A stretch of 64,000 nt of DNA from Myxococcales bacterium. GTDB taxonomy: Bacteria > Myxococcota_A > Polyangia > Haliangiales > Haliangiaceae. The first letter of the stretch is position 1. Every line of letters starts with the position of its first letter. Shown here in pieces: positions 34,359-44,837 of this stretch. Made by a program: the position numbers and the translations under genes. The notes under the pieces are model-generated. The model worked only from the letters and a program-made list of their open reading frames with translations, was not told where the DNA came from and made no database searches. The stretch lies in contig JADJUF010000016.1 in NCBI GenBank assembly GCA_016717005.1, positions 1 to 64,000 of the forward strand, read 5' to 3'.

Positions 34359-34685
34359 TTCGATGCCCAGACCGTCGCCGAGTCGTTCGTCACCCACCTC
34401 CGTCCCCTCGTCGAGCGCATCGTGCTGCGCGACCGCGACCTCGCCAGCCAGCTGCGCCGCGCCGCCACCAGCGCCGCGCTCAACACCGCCGAGGGCAACC
34501 GCCGCGAGGGCCGCGATCGCCACGCGCGGTTCCGCATCGCCGCCGCCGAGTGCGACGAGGCCGCGTGCGCCGTGCGCATCGCGGTCGCCTGGGCCTACGT
34601 GGATGGCGCCGCCGCCGCACCCGCCCTCGCGCTCGCCGATCGCCTCGCCGCCCTCCTGTACCGCCTCCGCCATCCGCGCCCCTAG
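34356..34685 (+). CDS. Four-helix-bundle protein (S23-like), copy 2
   Basis: A 109-residue paralogue of the divergent copy 1: FVTHLRPLVERIVLRDRDLASQLRRAATSAALNTAEGNRREGRDRHARFRIAAAECDEAACAVRIAVAWAYV. AAGGAG lies 7 bases before the ATG, inside copy D of the palindromic element. The upstream frame is open back to the copy B start codon, but that extension is Arg-rich and unlike the family, so I start at 34356. Function unknown; relatives assemble into pentamers and bind nucleic acid in known cases. Confidence 0.85.
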   Translation: MFDAQTVAESFVTHLRPLVERIVLRDRDLASQLRRAATSAALNTAEGNRREGRDRHARFRIAAAECDEAACAVRIAVAWAYVDGAAAAPALALADRLAALLYRLRHPRP

Positions 34686-34694
34686 CCACCTCGC

Positions 34695-34722
34695 GCCGCC
34701 GGGGCCCGCGCGCCCCGGCGGC
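34695..34722 (+). terminator. GC-rich hairpin after four-helix gene 2
   Basis: Stem GCCGCCGGGG/CCCCGGCGGC, 10 base pairs perfect, loop of 8, starting 10 bases after the stop codon. No U-tract; array 3 follows immediately. Confidence 0.5.
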
Positions 34723-34985
34723 CGGATCCCGATCCGGATCCGGATCCGGATCCCGACTCCGATCCGGATCCCGATCCGGATCCCGACTCCGATCCCGATC
34801 CCGATCCCGACTCCCGATCCCGATCCCGATCCCGACTCCGATCCGGATCCTGACTCCGATCCCTGATCCCGACCTGATCCCGATTCCGGATCCGGATCCC
34901 GACTCCGATCCGGGGCCCGATCCGGATCCGGATCCGGATCCCGGCTCCGATTCCGATCCCGATTCCGATCCCGCCCCAATCCCAA
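34723..34985. repeat. Hexanucleotide array 3 (GATCCG/GATCCC/GACTCC)
   Basis: Same family and orientation as array 2, filling the gap between four-helix gene 2 and the convergent mono-heme lipoprotein gene. With array 2 it brackets the whole four-helix locus. No gene is credible inside. Confidence 0.85.
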
Positions 34986-35014
34986 TCCCGCCCCCCCGCA
35001 ACCCGCGCTCCGCG

Positions 35015-36127
35015 CTACAGCGTCGCGCCCTGCTCGATCCACTGCAGGATCACCAGGTAGTCCGGATCGGTCGCGTCGAGGAACGTCGCGTTCGGGTGGT
35101 TGGGCGGATCCTCGTACATCGGCTTGGTCAGCAGCATCGACTCCGCGGGCGCGAGCAGGTTGAGCACGCCGGGGCGCGCGTTGATCCCGTCGAGCGTCAG
35201 CTGCACCGACAGGTCGAACGGCAGGATCGCGGCGATGCCGCCGGTGGTGTGGCAGTTGGCGCAGCCGAGCCCGCCGTTGGCGGCGGTCTGCAGCCGTGGG
35301 TAGACGTCAGCGGTGAACGTCCGCGCGCCCATGCCCGGGCCCATGCCGCCGCCCTCGCCGGTGCGCGTCAGGCTGGCGCCGTCGGCGAAGGTGTCGACGC
35401 GGACGGTGTCGGTGGTCGGCTGGCCGGCGCCGGCGGTGTACGTGACCGAGAGCGTGTACGATCCCGGCGGCACGTCGAGGAACCCGATCCGCGAGCGGCC
35501 GTTGACGACCGTCGTCACGGCCAGGGTCAGGTTCGTCACCAGGTCGCCGTTGGGGCCGAACACGTACGGCCCGGATCCGACCGGCGCGGCGAGCGCGTCG
35601 AGCAGCGTGATGTCGGCGACCGGCACGTCGGCCAGCGGCGTGCCGTTGCGCCGGAACAGCTCGGCGAACACGACCGCCTTGCCGGTGACGACCGGCAGGC
35701 CGAGCGACGTGTACTGGCGGCGCGCGTCGTTGACCGACACCAGCCACTGGTCGGCGGTCACCGGCATCGCCTCGACCCGCACCGGCACGCCGCGGGTCGG
35801 CCGGTACACCGCGCGGCTGGCGGTGAGGAAGAACACGCTGCCCGGCGGCACCGTGTCGAACGCGAAGTCGCCGGCGGCGTCGGAGGTGGCGTTGAGCTGC
35901 GGCTCCATGCCGTCGCTCTCGATCCCGACCGTGGCCAGGACCGCGTCGGTGAAGTAGTCCTTGGCCTTGCCGCTGACCCGGTAGGTCGGCGACGGGGCCG
36001 CGTCGATGCCGGCGGTCCCATCGGGGCCGCCGCCCCCATCGACCTGGAACGGCGGGGGATCGCCCGCGCAGGCGGCGGCGGCGGCGATCGCGAGGAACCA
36101 GGGCACGTTGTGAGCGAGGCGAGGCAT
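35015..36127 (-). CDS. Mono-heme lipoprotein with carboxypeptidase-like regulatory domains
   Basis: A 370-residue lipoprotein (lipobox AAAC). Residues about 45-250 hold Ig-like carboxypeptidase-regulatory repeats: RVSGKAKDYFTDAVLATVGIES with AAGDFAFDTVPPGSVFFLTAS, and later SRIGFLDVPPGSYTLSVTY. The C-terminal 100 residues carry one heme motif, CANCH, in GLGCANCHTTGGIAAILPF and end DPDYLVILQWIEQGA, like planctomycete-type cytochrome modules that close with a W-I-x-x-GA motif. Predicted surface or periplasmic electron carrier or heme sensor. A TATAGG hexamer 8 bases before the ATG overlaps a possible GGAG Shine-Dalgarno. Confidence 0.8.
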   Translation of the reverse strand: MPRLAHNVPWFLAIAAAAACAGDPPPFQVDGGGGPDGTAGIDAAPSPTYRVSGKAKDYFTDAVLATVGIESDGMEPQLNATSDAAGDFAFDTVPPGSVFFLTASRAVYRPTRGVPVRVEAMPVTADQWLVSVNDARRQYTSLGLPVVTGKAVVFAELFRRNGTPLADVPVADITLLDALAAPVGSGPYVFGPNGDLVTNLTLAVTTVVNGRSRIGFLDVPPGSYTLSVTYTAGAGQPTTDTVRVDTFADGASLTRTGEGGGMGPGMGARTFTADVYPRLQTAANGGLGCANCHTTGGIAAILPFDLSVQLTLDGINARPGVLNLLAPAESMLLTKPMYEDPPNHPNATFLDATDPDYLVILQWIEQGATL

Positions 36128-36312
36128 GTTGGGCTCCTATATCAAGCCCCGTGCCAGCACCACGTGCCCGGAATGATGTCGACCGTGGTTCACAGGCCTG
36201 GGGCGCCTACACCCACCGACCGAGGGCAGGGGCTCCAGCGCTTGTCTCGATCAGAGGTGGGCCGTATGGTCCGCGCCCATCCGGCCCCCCCGGGTCCGGC
36301 AAGGAGATCGCG

Positions 36313-37788
<1,476 letters not shown>

Positions 37789-37797
37789 AGGATTCCC

Positions 37798-39344
<1,547 letters not shown>

Positions 39345-39348
<4 letters not shown>

Positions 39349-39995
39349 TCGGGCGCGCGGCGCTGGGGCTGGCGCTCGCGGCGGCGCCGGCCGCGGCCGC
39401 GCCGCTGACCGTCGCACTGGCGCCCGGCGTCACGCTCGACTGGCAGCGCGGCGCGGTGATCGCCACCGGGGTCGGCCCGGCCGATCGCAACGCGCCGTCG
39501 CCGACGGTGGCGCGGGTCGGCGCCGCGCGCGCGGCCGAGCGCGCGGCCCGGGCGCGCCTGACCGCGGCGATCGCGGCGGTGCCGGCGGTCGGCGGGCGGC
39601 TCGATCCGCGCGCGCCGGCGCTGGCGCGCGCGCTCGCGGCGGCGCCGGTGCTGACGATCGTCCGCGGCACTGACGGCTCGGCTCGGGTGACCGTGGTGAT
39701 CGGCGTCGAGGCGCTGCGCCAGGCCGGCGCCGGGCCGCGCCCGGTCGACGGGGACGACGGCGCCGCGGCCACGGTGGTGATCGACGCGCGCGGGTTCGAC
39801 CTGCGCCCGACGGTCGGGCTGGCGGTGGCGGCGGACCGGGCCCGGTGGCGCGGGCCCGTGCGCTACACGGCGGCGGTGCCCGACGGCGCGACCGCGCTCG
39901 CGGCGACCGCCGTCAGCGCCGACGCGGTCACGGTGGCTGCACCGCTGCCCGCCGCTGGCGCCGCGGTCGTCGTGGTGGTACGACCAGACCCGTGA
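39345..39995 (+). CDS. Exported LPP20-like protein
   Basis: 216 residues, GTG start overlapping the guaA stop (GTGA). Signal peptide (AALGLALAAAPAAAA), then DWQRGAVIATGVGPADRNAP and an Ala/Arg-rich helix (RVGAARAAERAARARLTAAIAAV), the usual layout of LPP20-type domains in which a short strand and Gly-x-G precede a long helix. A Rossmann-like strand region follows. Such proteins are envelope-associated with unclear roles. The overlap with guaA is a strong sign of co-translation, although a functional link to GMP synthesis is not obvious. Its own stop overlaps the next GTG. Confidence 0.7.
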
Positions 39996-41179
39996 GGCTC
40001 GTCGCCGCCGCGCTCGCTGCGCTCGCTGCCCTGGCGGTGCCCGCGCGCGCCCAGCCGGTCACCTACCAGAGCCACGGCAGCGCCGCGGCCGGCGAGGCTG
40101 ACGCGCGCACCCGGGCGCTCGACGCCGCGTTCGCGACCGCGGTGACCGAGGCGGTCGCCGACCTCGCCGGCAAGGCCGCCCGGGCCCAGGCCGCCGCGGT
40201 CGATCGCGAGATCGTCAAGCGCGCGCGTCGGTTCGTGGCCTCGTTCGCGGTCACCGACGAGCGCACCCGCGCGGATCGGCTCGAGATCGACGTCGACGTC
40301 CGGATCGATCACGACAAGGTGCGGACCCGCCTGCTCGAGCTCGGGGTCGAGCTGCGCGGCGCGCCGCCGCCCGAGCCGTCGACGCCCGCGATCCTGACCC
40401 GGCCGGCCACGGTCCTGTACCGCGTGGTCGGCGCCGGCGAGGTGGCGGCCAGCTTCGGCGCGGCGGCCCGCAGCGATCTGCCGGGCGCCGCGGCGCTCGA
40501 GGCGGCGCTGGCGCGGGCCGGCTACCGCGCGGTGCCGGCCTCGGCCGCGGGCCCGCCGCCCGACGACGGCGGCAAGCTGCCGGTCGACGATCAGAGCGCG
40601 CGCGCGCTGGCGGTCGACGTCCACGCCGACGTCGCGCTGGTGGTCGGCGTCGCGGTCGGCGCGCCGGGCGCGATCCGCGGGACGCCGCTCGAGGCCGCGC
40701 CGGCGCGCGCGTGGCTGCGGCTGATCGAGGCCGGCACCGGCCGCGTGACCCTCGAGGCGGCGACCGCGACCGCGGTCTGGAGGCCCGCGGCCGGGGGCGA
40801 TCGCGCCGACCTGACCGAGCGCGCGGTGACCCAGGCGGTCGGGCAGCTCGCGGTGCGCGGCTTCGGCGCCGCGACGCCGCGCCCGACCTCGATCGAGGCC
40901 GGGCCGCCGCTGGTCGCGACCGCCGGGGTCACGGTGCGCGTCGTCGGCGCCGGCGCCTGGCAGGCCGCCGCGCTGATCCGGGCCGACCTCGCGGCCGCGC
41001 CGGGCGTGACCGCCACCAACGTCGCCGGCGTCGCCGGCGACACCGTGGCGCTGGCCGTCGCCGGCATCGGCGTCGACAAGGCCGCGAGCATCGCGCGCGC
41101 CACCCCGGGCTTCTCGGCCCGGACCCGCGTCGACGGCGGCGCGGTCGTCGTGCAGATCAAGGCGCTGGCGACGCCGTGA
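39992..41179 (+). CDS. Exported FlgT-like protein
   Basis: 395 residues with signal peptide (LVAAALAALAALAVPARA). The region YQSHGSAAAGEADARTRALDAAFATAVTEAVADLAG, followed by REIVKRARRFVASFAVTDERTRADRLEIDVDVRIDHDKVRTRLLELGVEL, matches the N-terminal layout of FlgT/LPP20-type proteins (strand, long helix, strand). The middle contains an ADVALVVGVAVGAPG strand like the FlgT middle domain. The family is known from flagellar basal structures and other envelope assemblies; no flagellar gene is visible, so the assignment is structural only. Frames overlap the genes before and after by GTGA. Confidence 0.6.
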   Translation: MRLVAAALAALAALAVPARAQPVTYQSHGSAAAGEADARTRALDAAFATAVTEAVADLAGKAARAQAAAVDREIVKRARRFVASFAVTDERTRADRLEIDVDVRIDHDKVRTRLLELGVELRGAPPPEPSTPAILTRPATVLYRVVGAGEVAASFGAAARSDLPGAAALEAALARAGYRAVPASAAGPPPDDGGKLPVDDQSARALAVDVHADVALVVGVAVGAPGAIRGTPLEAAPARAWLRLIEAGTGRVTLEAATATAVWRPAAGGDRADLTERAVTQAVGQLAVRGFGAATPRPTSIEAGPPLVATAGVTVRVVGAGAWQAAALIRADLAAAPGVTATNVAGVAGDTVALAVAGIGVDKAASIARATPGFSARTRVDGGAVVVQIKALATP

Positions 41180-41484
41180 GGGTCGCGGCGCTGGCCCTGG
41201 TGATCGCGGTCGGCGGGTGCGGGCGCGGCCCGGTCGCGCACCCCGGGCGGGTCGATGGCGACGACGCGATCGTCTACGTCGACGCGGTCGTCGACGCGGC
41301 GCTGTGGGTCGACGGCATCTACGTCGGCGCGGTCGCCGACGTCGCGCGCGGCATCGCGCTCGAGCCGGGCCCGCATCGCCTCGAGCTGCACCACGACGGC
41401 TACTGGAGCCACTACCAGGAGCTGGCGCTCACGCCGGCCCAGCGCCTGCGCTTGCCGATCGAGCTGGCGCCGGTCCTGCCTTGA
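41176..41484 (+). CDS. Small PEGA-like lipoprotein
   Basis: 102 residues, GTG start overlapping the previous stop. Lipobox VGGC (VRVAALALVIAVGGC). One PEGA-like domain: IVYVDAVVDAALWVDGIYVGAVADVARGIALEPGPHRLELHHDGYWSHYQEL. Last gene of the guaB-guaA unit. PEGA modules occur in kinase ectodomains and surface proteins here (also after two kinases in this window). Confidence 0.65.
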   Translation: MRVAALALVIAVGGCGRGPVAHPGRVDGDDAIVYVDAVVDAALWVDGIYVGAVADVARGIALEPGPHRLELHHDGYWSHYQELALTPAQRLRLPIELAPVLP

Positions 41485-41537
41485 TCGCGATCGCGCCGCG
41501 CGCGGCCATCGGCTGACCCGGGCCGCGCGGTTGCAGG

Positions 41538-41543
41538 TATCCT
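41538..41543 (+). promoter_or_regulatory. -10 element TATCCT of a putative leaderless promoter
   Basis: TATCCT ends 7 bases before the GTG of the permease gene. No Shine-Dalgarno. Confidence 0.45.
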
Positions 41544-41550
41544 CGCCGGC

Positions 41551-42756
41551 GTGACCCCGCCGCCCAGCCCGCCGAACCGCACCGTCAACAACGATCCGCT
41601 GGTGCTCAGCCTGGTGCGGTGGCTGCTGATCGTGGTGTTCGTCGTGATCGGCTGGTGGGTCGTCTCGGAGCTCGCGGCGATCCTGGCCCCGATCCTGGCC
41701 GCGCTCGGCATCGCCTACCTGCTCGATCCCGTCGTCGAGAAGCTGGTCGCGCGCGGCATGTCTCGGGCGATGGCGGCGACGCTGATCCTGGTGGCGTTCC
41801 TGGGCACGGTCGTCGGGATGCTGACGCTGCTGATCCCACAGGCGGTCGAGCAGGTCCGCGTGTTCGCCGCCGACCTGCCGGGCATGGTGTCCAATGTCAG
41901 CGCCTGGGTGAAGGCGCGCTTCGACTTCGATCTCCAGTCGCACCTCAACGCCGAGGAGCTGCAGGCCATGCTCAGCGACGCGGCCGGCCCGCTCGAGCAC
42001 ATCGCCGAGGTCGCGCTCGGCGGCGCGTTCGCGGTCCTGGCGGTGCTGGCCGAGTTCCTGCTCGTGCCGGTGTTCGCCTACTACTTCCTGCTCGACTGGC
42101 CGCACATCGCCGAGCGGGTCATCAAGATCGTGCCGCCGCGGCGCCGGAGCCGGGTCCGGGACATCCTCGGCGAGATCGACGGCGTCGTGTCGGGCTGGGT
42201 CCGGGGCCAGGCCATCGTCACCTCGATCCTGGCGATCCTCTACGCGCTGACGTTCTGGATCATCGGCGTGCCGCTGGCGATCCCGATCGGCCTCCTCGTC
42301 GGCGCGCTGACGATCATCCCGTTCGTCGGTACGTTCGTCGGCGCCGGCATCACCGCGCTGGTGCTGCTGCTCGACTGGCAGGGCGGGGGCATGCTCGGCG
42401 CGGTCGGCGGCACGTTCCTCGTGCTCCACCTGCTCGAGGCCGCCGTGCTGACGCCCAAGATCGTCGGTCACAAGGTCGGGCTGTCGGAGTCGGCCGCGCT
42501 GTTCGCGGTCGTGGCCGGCGGCAAGCTGCTCGGCTTCGTCGGCATCCTGCTGGCGGTGCCGCTGGCCGCGACCGTCGCGGTGCTCTTGCGCCACGCGGTG
42601 CGCTACTACGAGAAGTCCGAGTTCTTCGGTGACGAGGCCGACGCGGAGGTGCCGGTGACCCCGGCGATGCAGGTCGTGATGATGGGGGCGTCGGCCGCGG
42701 GCGCCGCCGCCGACCCGGCCGACCCGGCCGACCCGGCCGACTCGGCCGAAACCTGA
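41551..42756 (+). CDS. AI-2E family transporter (PerM/TqsA type)
   Basis: 401 residues with about eight membrane segments. Typical features: N-terminal WLLIVVFVVIGWWVVSELAAILAPILAALGIAYLLDPVVEKL, a large periplasmic-helical region, FAYYFLLDWPHIAERV, IPIGLLVGALTIIPFVGTFVGA and HLLEAAVLTPKIVGHKVGLSE. The family exports small solutes or signals, or acts as Na+/H+ antiporter; the substrate here cannot be read. An unusual short C-terminal tail contains three ADP repeats. GTG start supported by the TATCCT element. Confidence 0.92.
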   Translation: MTPPPSPPNRTVNNDPLVLSLVRWLLIVVFVVIGWWVVSELAAILAPILAALGIAYLLDPVVEKLVARGMSRAMAATLILVAFLGTVVGMLTLLIPQAVEQVRVFAADLPGMVSNVSAWVKARFDFDLQSHLNAEELQAMLSDAAGPLEHIAEVALGGAFAVLAVLAEFLLVPVFAYYFLLDWPHIAERVIKIVPPRRRSRVRDILGEIDGVVSGWVRGQAIVTSILAILYALTFWIIGVPLAIPIGLLVGALTIIPFVGTFVGAGITALVLLLDWQGGGMLGAVGGTFLVLHLLEAAVLTPKIVGHKVGLSESAALFAVVAGGKLLGFVGILLAVPLAATVAVLLRHAVRYYEKSEFFGDEADAEVPVTPAMQVVMMGASAAGAAADPADPADPADSAET

Positions 42757-42868
42757 TCCCGCGAGATCTTGCGCGGGCGGCCCCACGACCGGGGCGATTG
42801 GCTCTAGGCTCCTCTCCAGGACACCGCGTCAGCGGTCGGCCACGACTTTCAAACCACAAGGATCTCCG

Positions 42869-43249
42869 ATGAAGAAGCTCGCTCTCGTGTTCGCCCTCCT
42901 CGTGCCGATGGCCGCCGCTTGCGGCGGCGGCGGCGGTGCCGCTGAGTTGCTCAAGAAGATGGAGGAGGCGAAGAACAAGACCTGCGCCTGCAAGGACAAG
43001 GCGTGCGTGGACAAGGTCAAGGAAGAGATGATGGGTTGGATGATGAAGAACGCCGACAAGTTCAAGAACGTCAAGCCGACCAAGGCGCAGGACGAGAAGG
43101 CGGACAAGCTCGACGACGAGATGGACAAGTGCGCCGAGAAGTTCGACAAGCCGGCCGACCCGCCGCCCGCCGATCCCGCGCCCGCCGACCCCGCGCCGGC
43201 TGACCCCGCGCCCGCCGACCCCGCCGCCCCCGCGCCCGCCGGCAACTGA
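42869..43249 (+). CDS. Cys-rich mini-lipoprotein 1 (CxCx4C family)
   Basis: 126 residues: lipobox MAAAC, then a Lys/Glu-rich helical body carrying CACKDKAC and a distal Cys in EMDKCAEKF, ending in a Pro/Ala/Asp tail of repeated ADPAP units. AAGGA lies 8 bases before the ATG. It is the first of three tandem paralogues with the same Cys layout and the motif CV.KV..EM after the Cys cluster. I recognise no named family. Two Cys pairs could form disulfides clamping a helical hairpin, or bind a metal or heme-like ligand in the periplasm. Confidence 0.8.
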   Translation: MKKLALVFALLVPMAAACGGGGGAAELLKKMEEAKNKTCACKDKACVDKVKEEMMGWMMKNADKFKNVKPTKAQDEKADKLDDEMDKCAEKFDKPADPPPADPAPADPAPADPAPADPAAPAPAGN

Positions 43250-43417
43250 TCGTCAGATCCGGTTTTGCGTTCGTCCGTCCGTTAGATTGGAACACGGCGC
43301 AAGGTCGTGCATCGCCACTGGCGGCTCATGTACCGTGCGCCGGTACGAGCTGGATGACAGCTCCAGCGCCGTCGGAGTGGCGTCGCTGCGCAACGTATCT
43401 CGAAGGAGTGAATGTCC

Positions 43418-43717
43418 ATGAAGAACATCCTGCGTAGTGGCGCTGTCCTGGCGATGGTCCTCGGTCTGTCTGGCTGCGGCGGCAAGGCCGGCGAGGCGAT
43501 CGGTGAGATGAAGAAGGTCAAGACCGCGATGTGCGCGTGCAAGGACGCCGAGTGCGTCGCCAAGGTCAGCAAGGACATGGAGTCCATGACCAAGAAGCAC
43601 GCCAACACCAAGGCGACCGAGTCCCAGGTGAAGGAGGCCATGAAGATCATGGGCGAGATCACCGAGTGCGCGCAGAAGGCCGCCGCGGGCGGCGCTGCGG
43701 CTCCGGCCGGCGGCTGA
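43418..43717 (+). CDS. Cys-rich mini-lipoprotein 2 (CxCx4C family)
   Basis: 99 residues: lipobox LSGC, Gly/Glu/Lys helix, CACKDAEC, VAKVSKDMESM, distal Cys in EITECAQKA, short Ala/Gly/Pro tail. The ATG at 43418 is preferred over one two codons upstream because GAAGGAG then lies 9 bases away (3 for the other). Lys-rich like copy 1, with spacing from the last cluster Cys to the distal Cys slightly shorter (37 against 41 residues). Followed by a strong rho-independent-type terminator. Confidence 0.8.
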   Translation: MKNILRSGAVLAMVLGLSGCGGKAGEAIGEMKKVKTAMCACKDAECVAKVSKDMESMTKKHANTKATESQVKEAMKIMGEITECAQKAAAGGAAAPAGG

Positions 43718-43754
43718 TCGTCACGGCATCTCGTCACGCGCGAGCGTGACCGCC

Positions 43755-43788
43755 GCGGGGAGCCTGACCGGCTCCCCGCACGCGTTTT
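43755..43788 (+). terminator. Rho-independent-type terminator
   Basis: Stem GCGGGGAGCC/GGCTCCCCGC, 10 base pairs perfect, loop TGACC, followed by ACGCGTTTT. It lies shortly after mini-lipoprotein 2 and isolates it from copy 3. A smaller hairpin (GTCACGC/GCGTGAC) sits just upstream. Confidence 0.8.
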
Positions 43789-43901
43789 CGGCGCCGCCGC
43801 CCGAAGCAGGCGAGGGCGCCACCCGCCGCGTCGGGCCGGCAACGCGCATCGGACCGCGTCGCTGGACCGGCGACGCACCTCCCGCCGCGTCGGCGGGCCG
43901 G

Positions 43902-43907
43902 TATAGT
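43902..43907 (+). promoter_or_regulatory. -10 element TATAGT of a putative leaderless promoter
   Basis: TATAGT ends 7 bases before the ATG of mini-lipoprotein 3. The in-frame GTG at 43906 overlaps the hexamer, so it is unlikely to be the start. Confidence 0.5.
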
Positions 43908-43914
43908 GCCGCCG

Positions 43915-44262
43915 ATGCGCGTCGCTCTACTGTTGTCGCTCGTGTTCACCGCGGTCGCGTGCCAGAAGTCGTCGTCGCCCGCGCCCGCGCCCGGCGCCGG
44001 CACTGGCCCGCTCGACGCCGGCGTCGGCGGTCCCGCCGTGATCCTCGCCAAGCTCGAGAGCTACCGCGACACCGCGTGCGCCTGCGTCGAGCCGGCCTGC
44101 GTCCAGGGCGTCGAGCGCGAGATGCGCAACTGGCTCCTGCGCGAGGGGCCCGCGCTGAGCCTGACGCCCTCCACGCCCGCCCAGCAGGCCGCCGCCGACA
44201 AGACCATGGCCGCCATGGAGACGTGCGTGCAGAAGATCCTCCATCCCACCGGCCAGCCCTGA
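43915..44262 (+). CDS. Cys-rich mini-lipoprotein 3 (CxCx4C family)
   Basis: 115 residues: lipobox AVAC, Ser/Pro/Ala/Gly linker, CACVEPAC, VQGVEREMRNWLL, distal Cys in METCVQKIL. Same layout as copies 1 and 2, but Arg-rich where they are Lys-rich, so it diverged earlier or under different codon bias. Unlike them it has a leaderless-type promoter and no Shine-Dalgarno. Function unknown. Confidence 0.78.
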   Translation: MRVALLLSLVFTAVACQKSSSPAPAPGAGTGPLDAGVGGPAVILAKLESYRDTACACVEPACVQGVEREMRNWLLREGPALSLTPSTPAQQAAADKTMAAMETCVQKILHPTGQP

Positions 44263-44274
44263 GAACGGGGCGTA

Positions 44275-44702
44275 GGGGATCGGGATCGGCCTGCGGGATC
44301 GGGATCCGGATCGGCGTCGGGATCGCGATCGCGATCGGGGGCGGGATCCGGGATCGGGAGTCGGATCGGAGTCGGGATCCGGATCCGGATCGGAGTCGGG
44401 ATCCGGATCGGGATCGGGATCCGGATCGGGATCGGGATCGGATCCGGATCGGGTCAGGATCGGATCCAGGATCGGGATCGGATCCGGATCGGTCAGGATC
44501 GGGATCAGGATCCAGGGATCGGGATCGGATCGGATCGGAGTCGGGATCGGGATCCGGGATCGGAGTCAGGATCCGGGATCGGGATCCGGGATCGGAGTCG
44601 GGATCCGGGATCGGAGTCGGGATCCGGGATCCGGGATCGGGATCCGGGATCGGAGTCGGGATCGGAGTCTGAATCGGAGTCTGAATCGGAGTACGGGATC
44701 TG
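44275..44702. repeat. Hexanucleotide array 4 (GGGATC/GGATCC/GGAGTC), G-quadruplex-prone
   Basis: The longest array, filling most of the gap between mini-lipoprotein 3 and the convergent ligase-like gene. Hexamers GGGATC, CGGATC and GGAGTC on the plus strand. Runs of GGG every six bases satisfy the simple intramolecular G-quadruplex pattern in several places. It reads Gly-Ser or Asp-Pro in different frames; no start or family supports coding. Confidence 0.88.
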
Positions 44703-44771
44703 GATCGGCCGCCAAATCCCGCTCGCACGATCACCGTCCGGGGCCACGCTCCGGGCCGTTTCGGGTGGGGG

Positions 44772-44818
44772 CCCCGGCGAATGCCGGGGGAGGGGCTTTG
44801 CGAAAGCCCCTCTGAAAA
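44772..44818 (+). terminator. Tandem hairpins between convergent genes
   Basis: First stem CCCCGGC/GCCGGGG (7 base pairs, loop GAAT); second stem GAGGGGCTTT/AAAGCCCCTC (10 base pairs, loop GCG), followed on the plus strand by TGAAAATTAC. This patch is AT-richer than its surroundings. Likely a bidirectional terminator. Confidence 0.65.
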
Positions 44819-44837
44819 TTACGAGAAAGCCCTCCTA

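Noticed and set aside
33511..34685. Diversity-generating retroelement
   Set aside because: The four-helix proteins resemble Avd-type accessory proteins, but no reverse transcriptase and no template/variable repeat pair with A-directed differences is visible in the window.
33990..34685. An N-terminally extended four-helix protein starting at copy B of the palindrome
   Set aside because: The frame is open, but the extra 120 residues are Arg/Pro-rich and include the palindrome itself. Family length and the AAGGAG site support the start at 34356.
33187..34985. CRISPR array or origin iterons
   Set aside because: The period is six bases with no spacers, no cas genes are present, and there is no DnaA-box pattern or replication gene nearby.
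36128..36312. A tRNA, riboswitch or purine-responsive leader before guaB
   Set aside because: I could not fold a cloverleaf or find a purine-riboswitch core in these 185 bases. A promoter must be there, but no element was convincing.
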